From Rutpela maculata (Eukaryota > Arthropoda > Insecta > Coleoptera > Cerambycidae), in contig OW386293.2 in the NCBI GenBank assembly GCA_936432065.2, positions 28,222,234-28,286,233 on the forward strand: a stretch of DNA of 64,000 nucleotides, given 5' to 3'. Numbering within the stretch: position 1 is the stretch's first letter; every line of letters begins with the position of its first letter. Made by a program: the position numbers and the translations under genes. The notes under the pieces are model-generated. The model searched no databases. It was not told where the DNA came from and saw nothing but the letters and a program-made list of their open reading frames with translations. Shown piece after piece: positions 11,715-21,150 of this stretch.

Positions 11715-11985
11715 TATTCGGCGAACATTAAAATTCGGGTATAAGATAATATTTATACTGAGATTCACGAAAAACATAGTCAGCTGCAAGTATGTGGGTG
11801 GAAAAGTCGTCAGCTGGCACAGTAAAAGTGCTGAGTCTTGACTCGCCTGGAAGGCAGCGCGCACCACCTTTCTTGTGCCAGCTGACGACTTTTCCACCCA
11901 CATACCTGCAGCTGACTATGTTTATCATTAATCTTAGTATGAATATTATCATATACCCGAATTTCAAAGTTCGCCGTAAAGATTT
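11715..11985. repeat. Nested palindrome inside the left arm
   Basis: GTATGTGGGTGGAAAAGTCG followed by TCAGCTGGCACA (about 11790-11822) is mirrored by TGTGCCAGCTGACGACTTTT (about 11876-11896) and onward to TTCGCCG near 11975. A mirror copy is present in the right arm at about 16058-16325. The repeated CAGCTG is itself palindromic. Confidence 0.8.
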
Positions 11986-12707
11986 AATTAGTAAAATATC
12001 GATATTGATAACTTAATATTGGAAAACGTGCGTGCGGCATTCCCGAGTTTTGTTTTTTTTTAATTTGATTAAATATTCAACTTAATATTAATATACATTA
12101 TGAAAACACAAATTAATCCATTCGTACATTTCAAAATTATACAGAATAATCTGCTCAGAAAATGTATTAAATGGGTATGGAAAACGAAACCTACTTTTGA
12201 ATCATCAGATGCTTAGAATAATGATGGGGGCAGAGGCGGAATAAAGAATCGGGAGATTCTGATTCTTGGAAGAATTGGAATGGTCCGATTAATTTATAAA
12301 TTCTTGAAAGAATCGGAACATTCCGATTATTTTATTTTATCCGATACTCAATTTTCCATTCCTATTTTTTTCTTAATTCTTCCCCCCGATCATCAATCTG
12401 TAGACGCAGACGAAAAGTTTTTTTCCTATCCCCCCCGCTCATCAAATCTTAGATGCGGACGAAAAAAAATTCCCCCTCCCCCCCAGCATCAATTGGCCCG
12501 GCAACCACCGCAAAACTACCAAACTGAACTAAAAATTGAAATTCTCAGAAGCCGTTTATTATTTCGATTCTCTCCGATTCCAGGGATTCCGATTCTCAAA
12601 ATTGCCGCCTTTGGCCTAGTTTAGAATACCTTGTATTCGAATTTCAGTGTGCCTCGTACAATTATTGAAATCGTCTAACGATATAATATTATTAAGTGAG
12701 ACCGAAA

Positions 12708-12958
12708 ATGTCTAATATCGAAAAGTTTTGTGTGATTTGTTTAAAAAAAAAAAAAGACAAATTATTGTCTTTTAGTGAGGAGACATTGGTAAAATATAAA
12801 AACATCTTGATTATTAGGAAAAACAATAATTTAAGCATGAGCAATGTGCATCTTCCTAGCGAAGTAAACGACTTCCAACTATACCATAGCCAGTGCTACC
12901 GTGTTTTTACCGCTTTACCACCAAAATATCGAATAGTTCAGCAGCATCAAAGTATCAA
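12708..12958 (+). CDS. First coding exon of a transposon protein with a C2CH-like finger
   Basis: Open frame from ATG (MSNIEKFCVICLKKKKD) ending with YHSQCYRVFTALPPKYR and QQHQSIK. The spacing FCVIC...YHSQCY suggests a Cys2-Cys-His-type zinc-binding N-terminal domain like those seen in several insect DNA-transposon proteins. The exon runs directly into GTAAGTA at 12959, a near-perfect 5' splice site, so the protein would continue in another exon. No such exon follows before the palindrome centre. The AAAATG context is favourable. A mirror copy exists at 15086-15339 with one extra Lys codon in the poly-Lys run. Function inferred only as an element-encoded DNA-binding domain. Confidence 0.55.
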
Positions 12959-13048
12959 GTAAGTAAATAATATCAACTAAATTGCTTTACTTCATTATTT
13001 TCAAGCGGATAACATATTTTTAACTCAATCAAGAGTTTGATAAAAATA

Positions 13049-13723
13049 AAAAACCGCTGCCCAAGGAATCACTACTTCCACAAACCGATTTTCTATCCAA
13101 GTTGTATGTGGAAATAATTGTTTATGGAACTTTATTAATAATAATATTTAAAATCGTCTACCCCAAAAACCTATAAAATGATATCCCACGTCGGTAGTGA
13201 GGTGGGGGTGGTGATAGGAGGGTGGTAGGGGAGGTGGATGAAGTAAAAAAATATTTTGATGCTTTTGGTTCTTGTACATACACTAAATTACAATTTTTTT
13301 TTTCATCCCCTTTAATAATGGGGTGGGGGTGGTAATGGGGATGGCTAATGCCAAAAGTTTTTTTGGGACATTAGCCTCTCCTGTATACACTACCAATTTT
13401 ATGGACCCTTACTTGCTTGATTTACCTGCTTACCCCCCATTTACCGCAGTTTATCCCCCAAACTTTCGACGGAAGGAGATGAAAATACAATCTAGTACCA
13501 GATCCCGTTAAAGTACATACGTGTACAAAACTTCAAGTCAATATCTTAAACGGTTCCAGAGTAATCGTGCGCACAAAAAAAGTTACAGACAGACCGAAAG
13601 ACAAATTTTTTTTCGCTCAAACTTAAAATCTCGACGTTGCATGACATTCTAAGCCTATTTGAACAATAAAACTTTTTCTAAAAACTTTCGTCGTTACTAT
13701 ACTTCCACTGGATGTGGAAGTAA
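13049..13723 (+). mobile_element. Repeat U, copy 1 (inner part of left arm)
   Basis: Starts at AAAACCGCTGCCCAAGGAAT and ends with the terminal hairpin ACTTCCACTGGATGTGGAAG (13701-13721). Between are the phrases TTTAATAATGGGGTGGGG, a CAAGTCAATATCTTAAACGG block and GTTACAGACAGACCG. The same unit occurs at 14333-14997, 43314-43978, 45418-47434 and, partly, 51910-52178. Confidence 0.75.
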
Positions 13724-14332
13724 TTGATGATCAGAAAATAAATGTTACCGAGGTTTTCAACATCCTCTTATTTGTTAATACTGTTTTTCTCACTCTGTAT
13801 GAATTATTTCAGAAATCGTGCGTTTTTCTCAAAATTTAATTTTTATTTTGAAAATATAAAAATTATAAAAAAAAATAATAGAATTCTTAAAAACTTGTCT
13901 GATGAACATTTCGATTTTGAATAGTTTTTTATTTCTTATTTATTTTAATCAATATGACACGAGTTGCTTGTACTATTTTTTACGTAGTGCGCAAAAAACT
14001 ACTATTATTTATATTTTCTACACTGATAGAAATTTCATTGGCCAGTTTAGTAAAATGCATAGAGCTAAATTAACAGTATTGAATATTGTTAATTTAGAAA
14101 AAAAAAATTCAGCCGCTTTGTGTAAATGCATATTTCTAATTTAAATCAATTTTTTATCTAATTTAGGTAAACTCTCGGGTACACTATTTGTCTACTCTGG
14201 AGAAATGTAAAAAAAAAAACAAAAAAATACACGCATGGGCCATATAAGCTTGTGGATTGTATATTATACCTTTAGTACTGGCTTCAACGTACAATACACA
14301 ATCCAAAAGTTTATATGGCCCATGCGCATATT
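13724..14332. other. Spacer at the palindrome centre
   Basis: Very AT-rich, with short open frames only. Its right end contains a separate small inverted repeat at 14232-14326. Confidence 0.7.
14232..14326. repeat. Small inverted repeat in the spacer
   Basis: CGCATGGGCCATATAAGC and GGATTGTA on the left are mirrored by TACAATACACAATCC and TTTATATGGCCCATGCG on the right, giving a snapback of about 95 bp. Confidence 0.8.
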
Positions 14333-14997
14333 TTACTTCCACATCCAGTGGAAGTATAGTATCGACAAAAGAAAATTTGAAAATTTGTATTGGTCAAATA
14401 GGCTTAGAATGTCATGAAACGTCAAGATTTTAAGTTTGAGAAAAAAACTTTTCTGTTTGTCGATCTGTCTGTAACTTTTTTTTGTGCGCACGTTTACTCT
14501 GGAACCGTTTAAGATATTGACTTGAAATTTGGTACACATATGTACTTTAACGAGATCTGGAACTAGATTATATTTTCATCTTCTTCCGTCGAAGGGTTGG
14601 GGGTAAATTGGGGTAAATACGTAAATCAAGCAGATAAGACTCCATAAAATTGGTATTTAGTATATACAAGAGAAGCTAATACTAAAAAAAATTTTGGCAT
14701 TAGCCACCCCCATTATCACCCTCACCCCATTATTAAAGGGGATGAAAAAATTGTTGTTTAGTGTGTGTACAAGAACCAGAAACTTCAAAATATTTTTTTA
14801 CTTCATCCACCTCCCCTACCACCCTCCTATCACCACCCCCACCTCACTACCGACGTGGGATATTATTTTATAGGTTTTTGGGGTAGAAGATTTTAAATAT
14901 TATTATTAATAAAATTCCATAAACAATTATTTCCACATACAACTTGGATAGAAAATCGGTTTGTGGAAGTAGTGATTCCTTGGGCAGCGGTTTTTTA
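14333..14997 (-). mobile_element. Repeat U, copy 2 (inner part of right arm)
   Basis: Reverse-complement partner of copy 1. The hairpin ACTTCCACATCCAGTGGAAG lies at 14335-14355 and the other end, GGGCAGCGGTTTTTT, at about 14980-14997. Confidence 0.75.
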
Positions 14998-15085
14998 TTT
15001 TTATCAAACTCTTGATTGAGTTAAAAATATGTTATCCGCTTGAAAATAATGAAGTAAAGCAATTTAGTTGATATTATTTACTTAC

Positions 15086-15339
15086 TTGATACTTTGATGC
15101 TGCTGAACTATTCGATATTTTGGTGGTAAAGCGGTAAAAACACGGTAGCACTGGCTATGGTATAGTTGGAAGTCGTTTACTTCGCTAGGAAGATGCACAT
15201 TGCTCATGCTTAAATTATTGTTTTTCCTAATAATCAAGATGTTTTTATATTTTACCAATGTCTCCTCACTAAAAGACAATAATTTGTCTTTTTTTTTTTT
15301 TTTTAAACAAATCACACAAAACTTTTCGATATTAGACAT
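15086..15339 (-). CDS. Mirror copy of the C2CH-like first exon
   Basis: Same exon as at 12708-12958 on the opposite strand, MSNIEKFCVIC to QQHQSIK, again ending at a GTAAGTA donor (reverse complement at 15080-15085). The only obvious coding difference is one extra Lys in the poly-Lys stretch, an in-frame 3-bp expansion. Both copies are open, so the duplication is either recent or kept alike by gene conversion. Confidence 0.55.
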
Positions 15340-16668
15340 TTTCGGTCTCACTTAATAATATTATATCGTTAGACGATCTCAATAATTGTACGAGGCACAC
15401 TGAAATTCGAATACAAGGTATTCTAAACTAGGCCAGAGCCGGCAATTTTGAGAATCGGAATCCCTGGAATCGGAGAGAATCGAAATAATAATCGGCTTCT
15501 GAGAATTTCAATTTTTAGTTCAGTTTGGTAGTTTTGCGGTGGTTGCCGGGCCAATTGATGGGGGGGGAGAAATTTTTTTTTCGTCCGCATCTAAGATTTG
15601 ATGAGCGGGGGGATAGGAAAAAAACTTTTCGTCTGCGTCTACAGATTGATGATCGGGGAGAAGAATTAAGAAAAAAATAGGAATGGAAAATTGAGAATCG
15701 GATAAAATAAAATAATCGGAACGTTCCGATTCTTTCAAGAATTTATAAATTAATCGGAACATTCCAATTCTTCCAAGAATCAGAATCTCCCGATTCTTCA
15801 TTCCGCCTCTGCCCCCATCATTATTCTAAGCATCTGATGATTCAAAAGTAGGTTTCGTTTTCCATACCCATTTAATACATTTTCTGAGCAGATTATTCTG
15901 TATAATTTTGAAATGTACGAATGGATTAATTTGTGTTTTCATAATGTATATTAATAATAAGTTGAATATTTAATCAAATTAAAAAAAAAACAAAACTCGG
16001 GAATGCCGCACGCACGTTTTCCAACATTAAGTTATCAATATCGATATTTTACTAATTAAATCTTTACGGCGAACTTTGAAATTCGGGTATATGATAATAT
16101 TCATACTAAGATTAATGATAAACACAGTCAGCTGCAGGTATGTGGGTGGAAAAGTCGTCAGCTGGCACAAGAAAGGTGGTGCGCGCTGCCTCCCAGGCGA
16201 GTCAAGACTCAGCACTTTTACTGTGCCAGCTGACGACTTTTCCACCCACATACTTGCAGCTGACTATGTTTTTCGTGAATCTCAGTATAAATATTATTTT
16301 ATACCCGAATTTTAATGTTCGCCGAATAATTTAATTTTTCATGTTTTTGGACCTGTTCGATCGATCAGCTGACGGTAAATCCACCGCTCCCCGTCCAGCT
16401 GACTATGTTTTACTTTCATTATATAACATAATCTTCCCCTCATGTAAATTTCAGCATTCGCCGGATAGTATTTTTTTTCAATTTTTTTTACGTGTTCTCA
16501 ACCTTTTGACAGCCACCCCCACCGCTACCCAACCAGCTGACGGTCCATTCATTGCTAACTTTTATAAGGATAATCCATTTTACATATTGTCAAAGTTCGC
16601 CGGATAGTCAGTCATTTTATACACGGGCTCCCGTACTATTAGTGGCTTCGCCGCTATCGTGCTAACAG

Positions 16669-16670
<2 letters not shown>

Positions 16671-16704
<34 letters not shown>
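16671..16704. repeat. (AC)n microsatellite
   Basis: About 16 AC dinucleotides immediately outside the right arm of the large palindrome. Confidence 0.95.
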
Positions 16705-16710
<6 letters not shown>

Positions 16711-16805
16711 AGACATTTTTCAAAAACAACTTTTTTGGGTTCCTGGGACCTCAAAACGTAAAGATTTGATGTTATCTCAATTTTCGATTTTGGACTAATT
16801 GTAGT

Positions 16806-16835
16806 AACCTCCCACAATTTTATTGTGGGGAGGTT
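16806..16835. repeat. Hairpin AACCTCCC / GGGAGGTT
   Basis: Near-perfect inverted repeat AACCTCCCACAAT with ATTGTGGGGAGGTT around a short loop, in the DNA following the palindrome. It may be the outer terminus of the element to which the right arm belongs. Confidence 0.7.
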
Positions 16836-16844
16836 AAAATGTAA

Positions 16845-18150
16845 TACTCTACTTACATTTGGAGCTGAGATACGTTAGTTTTTACGTTTAGGTCACTTAT
16901 AAATAAACAAATCGATATTTCTTATTGAAATTTGGATTGGTAATTCTCCAATGTCTATTATTTTGTCTCTGCTACTTGAAAGTAATCCAAAGCTACAATT
17001 GTTAAAAGTTACTGTATGGAGGCCCGAAAGTGGGATTTTTAGCGATTTTGTTAGAGTTTCGAAAATCACCAAATATGTCTAAATGTTATATTATGTTTTT
17101 ACAAACCGGACTTTAGTCGCTAGATAGCCCAGTGGGTAAAGCGACTAGCACTTTTTATTTAGGATGAGAACGTCTCGAATTCAAATCCTGCTAGCGAACT
17201 ATATTTTTTTTTATTATATCAGTAATATTAAAAGTTTTACAGTGCTGTATACATGAACATATCAACTTTGGATCTTGCGGAATTCCCTAAAAAAGTACAA
17301 GATAAGATATATTGTTCGAGTTAGGTTGGTTTACTATTTTCGTGACAAAAATTAAAAAGTTATAATAAAATTGAAAATTTGCATTACGCTATCAAAGCCG
17401 CTTTATTCGATGTTATTTTAACAAGCTTTGGATTATCTTCAAATAGCAGAAACAAAATAGAGAATAACCAGCCCAAATTTCAAGAAGAAATATCGATTTG
17501 TTTCTTTATAAGTCACCTAAACGTAAAAACTAATGTATCTCAGCTCCAAATTCAAATATAGCATTATTGTTTTTTTAATGTTTGCTCGTTTAATCTACTT
17601 TCATTACTCGTTTATAGTTTTCATAAAAAAAACAGAGTTACTTGAATTTGTTTACAACTAAAGTTTCGAAAACTATAAACAACTGCAATAAAACCGGTTT
17701 AAATTTTGAAAAAAAAAGATGTTTTTCTTCGTGATCTTAAAGTACTTATAGAATGCTACAATTTGAGCCACGGTACACATTTCGTGGTCTTCATGGCAGG
17801 ATTTCACAAGGGTGCAAAGTTTGAGCAACAATTGTATATTTGAGGCGTTTTAGTAATCATTTTGATTTGAAACTTTAAGTGGTGATTGTACTTTATAAGT
17901 GCTATTCTTTTCCAAAATTTCATTGAATATTATCCATTATTTTTGAAAGAACAGTGATTTGTCTAAAAACACATAATTTTGCAAGGTTCAATTTTGTTTA
18001 AATAATAATAACAATTGGAATGAATTATAGTTTATGTACTTTTATTATATAGCTCAAAATGAACATTTGCATTCTTATTATTGTTTTCCATAGGACTTAT
18101 AGATTTCGAGATATTCAAAGAAAACCGATGGAAAACACGGTCTAAACAAT
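16845..18150. mobile_element. Foldback element T, copy 2, with tRNA-like core
   Basis: Left arm 16850-17010 (CATTTGGAGCTGAGATACGT, ACTTATAAATAAACAAATCG) is mirrored by 17385-17570 (GTATCTCAGCTCCAAATTC, CGATTTGTTTCTTTATAAGT). The centre holds a tRNA-like sequence. The right arm continues outward to about 18150, whereas the left arm stops at 16845 next to the palindrome's flank, so the left side is truncated. Related copies lie at 7500-8600 (one arm) and 50090-51890 (both arms). Confidence 0.7.
17117..17197 (+). ncRNA. tRNA-like sequence in the centre of element T
   Basis: Seven-base complementary ends TCGCTAG and CTAGCGA enclose a good box A, TAGCCCAGTGGG, and a weaker box B, AATTCAAATCC. The anticodon arm cannot be folded well (CTA/TAG only), so this is not a functional tRNA. 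It looks like a tRNA-derived, SINE-like promoter module. The homologous site at 50833-50901 keeps a perfect box B but has lost box A. Confidence 0.55.
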
Positions 18151-18524
18151 TAAATTGATTAAATAAACAATACGCCGACCTTGTAGAAACTGCAAAGTAG
18201 AGCTGTGAACTTAAGTTGACCCTCTAAACACGTTAAAATAGAAAAACTGCCCTGACCAGACACTTCACATTAATATCCTTGACTACAATAATTTGTTTGA
18301 AAAATTTTATATATGTATATATCTCAAAAAGCATTTTCTTATTGGGATGTTCTGCCACATATATTTTCTTCTATACAATGTCCGTGAAATCTACAAAATA
18401 ATACAATTAGCCAGTATTTTACTGGAAAATAACCTTTACGCCTGTGACTTTTACGTCAAAGAAGCAGTTAGAGGGTGTTTTTTTTTTGACAAATAATGAA
18501 TAAGAACAAAAATATAAAACTAAT

Positions 18525-18586
18525 GTATTTTGCTGACGTTTCGAAAACCGAATCTGTTTCCTTTCTCAAAGCATATTATTAATAAG
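18525..18586 (-). ncRNA. Degenerate hammerhead-ribozyme-like motif
   Basis: On the minus strand: TAATATGCT, then TTGAGAA (consensus core CTGANGA with two mismatches), a stem GGAAAC...GTTTTC, GAAAC, then GTC and AGCAAAATA. AGCAAAATA can pair with TAATATGCT at seven of nine positions as stem I, and stem III is minimal. Placement at the start of the Penelope terminal repeat agrees with hammerheads reported in Penelope-like elements. Core mismatches suggest it no longer cleaves. Confidence 0.4.
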
Positions 18587-18704
18587 TGTTTGTGTGCTGT
18601 GTATATTAAATACACAGCTTTAAGAATATATTTTTTATATTCAGTATCCATAGATACTTACTGCTTACACATAACTGCTGATACAACTAGTTAATAGCTT
18701 TATT

Positions 18705-19094
18705 TTAAATAATCTTGAGTTTGTTAAGTTCTTCTTTTAACATCGACAGCCAGGTTGTGCAAACATCTACGAAACAATTCGACACGCATTTATCCTCATT
18801 CAATAATATTATAGCTGATTCTTTAATTTTTCTTTTCTTGCTATCTGTCTCTTTTGTTAAAATTTTTGACGAGTCCCAGTTTATTCTATGTCCGTTCTCC
18901 CAAGCGTCTACGCAAATCTTCGATTTCTGAATCTCATTCTTCCTAATGTAACCCCTGTGCTCACCTAATCTAACACTAAATGGTCGGGATGACTCACCCA
19001 CATAATGTTTATTACACTCACATGGAATACTATAAATGCAGTTTCTTGAATTTTGCTCACGATTTAGCGGTTTTGTTTTTGTTAAAAAAAGATC
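18705..19094 (-). pseudogene. GIY-YIG endonuclease domain of a Penelope-like element (fragment)
   Basis: The open minus-strand frame begins after a TGA at 19095-19097 and contains CIYSIPCECNKHYVGESSRP (the GIY...YIG region), FSVRLGEHRGYIRK with the catalytic-type Arg, and KICVDAWENGHRINWDSSKI followed by KRKIKESAIILL. This order is typical of the C-terminal nuclease of Penelope-like retroelements, which nicks target DNA for retrotransposition. It ends naturally at a stop (LNKLKII). The reverse transcriptase upstream is lost, so this is a 5'-truncated fragment of 130 codons without an internal stop. Confidence 0.8.
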
Positions 19095-19781
19095 TCAACC
19101 TATTTCCCGTTTGGAATTGTAATGAAGCAAATTCCGAGGCCCAAACAAGTACCCTATTTTTACATATTATAAATATTGTTATTTAATTTTGTATTACTTG
19201 TTTAAACCCAGCCGGCTACAAAGCATTTATTACCACGTAAAAATACATTCCCGCGTTAAACCCCCACCAGCACAGCGCCAAGACCGTCCTAAGCACACGC
19301 TCTCTGTGGCGTTAGGGAGTCGATCGAAAGCAGTAGTAGCAAGCAGAGGTGCCCACCCGTGACCAGCCGTCAAGAGTAAGTGAATATTTCCGTAAATTAG
19401 TTCAAGTCCAACTTTTCGGACTCTGTCAATATTTCTTAAAATATACCATTTTACGAAACTGTCCGTAAAATCTATTATAACGAAAATTTCACAAGTGCCG
19501 TCTACACCGCTCATTGCCTACGCGCATTCACTTCTCCCACTACCGGGCGACAGAAGGGATACGAGCCTACTAACTATTGAAAGCGACACCGACAGTTAAG
19601 TTCCTCACGAGCTTCCGAAGCAGGTAGACGTGCCAATCTAGAAGTCAGCAACCAGACGCGCCAGGAGCAACTAGGAGGAAATAAGTAAGAGTAATAGTAA
19701 TAATTATATTAGGTAGCGGTTTGGCTGATACTGTGAACTTTTATTTGTCTTTGTACTTATTTTTCTGGTTGTGTCCTCAAG

Positions 19782-20181
19782 GTATCCGTAATATTTGCTA
19801 GTGCGGGTACTCTGTGGTCATAAAGTAGAGGTTCCTGGAGTCTTCGCAGTATCTGCTAATGCGGAGAAATCAGGTCCTTTAATTCTAATTGCTGTCTGGT
19901 AACTCTAGTACCCAACGTGCGTATAATATCTGCTAGTGCACGCGGGCTGTGTTCATAGAGAGAGCGTTTTGGAGTCTTCGTAGTATCTGCTAATGCGGAG
20001 AAAGCAAGACGCTCACCCAATTTCAGGTCCAGGGTACGAGCTCACATCCAGGTGCCAACCGTCGTGCTAGTGTGGCTGACTCCGGTGTACCCAGGGTATT
20101 CGTAATATGTGCTAGTGCGTTTACCCTGTGGGCACAGAGAAAACGTCTCCAAGGTCTTCATAGTATCTGCTAATGCGGAGA
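19782..20181 (+). ncRNA. Array of six stem-loops sharing one 15-nt loop
   Basis: Six copies of the loop consensus YARTATNTGCTARTG occur at 19789, 19847, 19924, 19981, 20103 and 20161. Each is enclosed by complementary flanks that differ between copies: GTATCCG/CGGGTAC, TCTTCG/CGGAGA, CGTGCG/CACGCG (one mismatch), TCTTCG/CGGAGA, CAGGGTATTCG/CGTTTACCCTG (nine of eleven paired), TCTTCA/CGGAGA (closing mismatch). They alternate as two types, the second of each pair 59-63 bases after the first. A seventh, weaker copy (GTGCTAGTG with GCCA/TGGC) lies near 20057-20078. Confidence 0.7.
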
Positions 20182-20817
20182 AATCGGGACGTGGCCATAT
20201 TATTATTTTTTTTTTAACTGTTTTCAGGTTAGGAGCTGCAGAACGCCGTCTTGTCTTAACTAATCATACATCTCTTTCCAGCTTTAGGGTTCCTGGTATT
20301 AGCCAAGCCTGACACCTAGAGTAGCCATTTTTCTTATTGTTGCATTAGTTATTGTTTGCTTGCTCCTTCCTGGTATCCGACGACTGTACATAACCTAACC
20401 GCTTTTCGTCACCTGCATCGTAACCCGTCACCTGGTCATTTTCGCGCCGTTAACCATCCATCACCGCCATTACCTCAAGTCCACGTCTCACCGCTGCTTC
20501 GCTCCCGCCTACCATAAATAACCTCGCTGTAACCGCACCGTAATTGCACGATAGTCATATCATAGCCTGGGTACTGTCTGGTGTATATATTAGTAGGTTT
20601 AGACTAACTTAGTGTTGGTATTGTAACTTGTAGGAAATAAATAGACATTATTTACCGAATTATGTGTTTTACTGTGTGTGTGTGAAAGTCTGATACATCC
20701 CAATTGACTCACTGGAATTTTCTGTTTTTCTCCACTGTAGCTATCCCAGCCCTACTGAAACAGGCTGTATTAAGAGGTTAGTGTGGGACCTTTGCCCCAC
20801 GTAAAAAATTGTAAAGG

Positions 20818-20835
20818 TGGCGCCCGAGTAACCGA
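20818..20835 (+). promoter_or_regulatory. Primer-binding-site-like sequence
   Basis: TGGCGCCCGAGTAACCG: the first eight bases match the tRNA-Lys-type primer-binding sites of LTR elements; the rest diverges. Its position before a hairpin leader supports the call. Confidence 0.4.
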
Positions 20836-20856
20836 ACCGTTACTAAGGTGCCAAAA

Positions 20857-20893
20857 GTGACACTTTCCGGCATCACCGGAAAGTATACGTCAC
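20857..20893. repeat. Strong hairpin downstream of the PBS-like site
   Basis: GTGAC-ACTTTCCGG-CATCA-CCGGAAAGT-ATAC-GTCAC: a 9-bp perfect stem with a 5-nt loop, extended by 5 more pairs across a small bulge. Confidence 0.85.
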
Positions 20894-21150
20894 AGAATAT
20901 CGTCCTAAATCAAATCTATTGCCTACACGGCGTAGCTTTTCAGATAATCCGTATACGTCAGCAAAATACGTTATTTTTACATTTTTGTTCTTATTCACTA
21001 CTTCACTAAAAAAAAACACCCTCTGACTGCTCCTTTCACGTAAAAGTCACAAGCGTATTTTCCAGTAAAATACTGGATAATTTTATTATTTTCTAGATTT
21101 CACGGACATTGTATAGAAGAAAATATATGTGGCAGAGCATCCCATTAAGA

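Larger units (their letters stand above)
11405..16638. mobile_element. Giant palindromic element with 2.3-kb inverted arms
   Basis: The left arm, 11405-13723, is repeated almost base for base in reverse complement at 14333-16638, around a spacer of about 610 bp. Both outer ends read TAGTACGGGAGCCCGTGTAT (one reverse-complemented). Each arm contains, from outside in: tandem blocks starting with CCGGCGAA and carrying GTCAGCTG motifs; a nested palindrome (11715-11985 and its mirror); a pyrimidine-rich triplicated block with CATCAATCTGTAGACG-like units; one transposon-gene exon; and one copy of repeat U. The arms differ by scattered substitutions and small indels. Long arms with internal subrepeats recall Foldback/Galileo-type elements, but I cannot assign a family. 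Confidence 0.85.
19200..20900 (+). mobile_element. Putative LTR and leader of an LTR retrotransposon
   Basis: A GC-richer block inside the Penelope element. It holds an array of stem-loops (19782-20181), a TATA-like GTGTATATATTAG near 20580, an AATAAA near 20638, and a primer-binding-site-like TGGCGCCCGAGTAACCG at 20818, followed by a strong hairpin (20857-20893) as in retroviral-type leaders. TGGCGCCC matches the 3' end complement of tRNA-Lys. I cannot define the LTR start, find a second LTR or see gag, so this is a proposal. Confidence 0.4.
18325..21150 (-). mobile_element. Penelope-like element with inverted terminal repeats
   Basis: About 200 bp at 18330-18534 recurs in inverted orientation at 20960-21150 (shared phrases CAGCAAAATAC, CAGTAAAATACTGG, TTTCACGGACATTGTATAGA). 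Inside lies the GIY-YIG coding remnant on the minus strand and a hammerhead-like motif next to the repeat. Penelope-like elements typically carry a C-terminal GIY-YIG nuclease, LTR-like repeats in direct or inverted arrangement, and hammerhead motifs. The RT domain is absent. The centre (19200-20900) appears foreign, resembling an LTR retrotransposon leader. Confidence 0.65.

Noticed and set aside
17117..17197. Functional tRNA gene
   Set aside because: Box A and B are present but the anticodon arm does not fold and the sequence is embedded in a repeat; called tRNA-like only.
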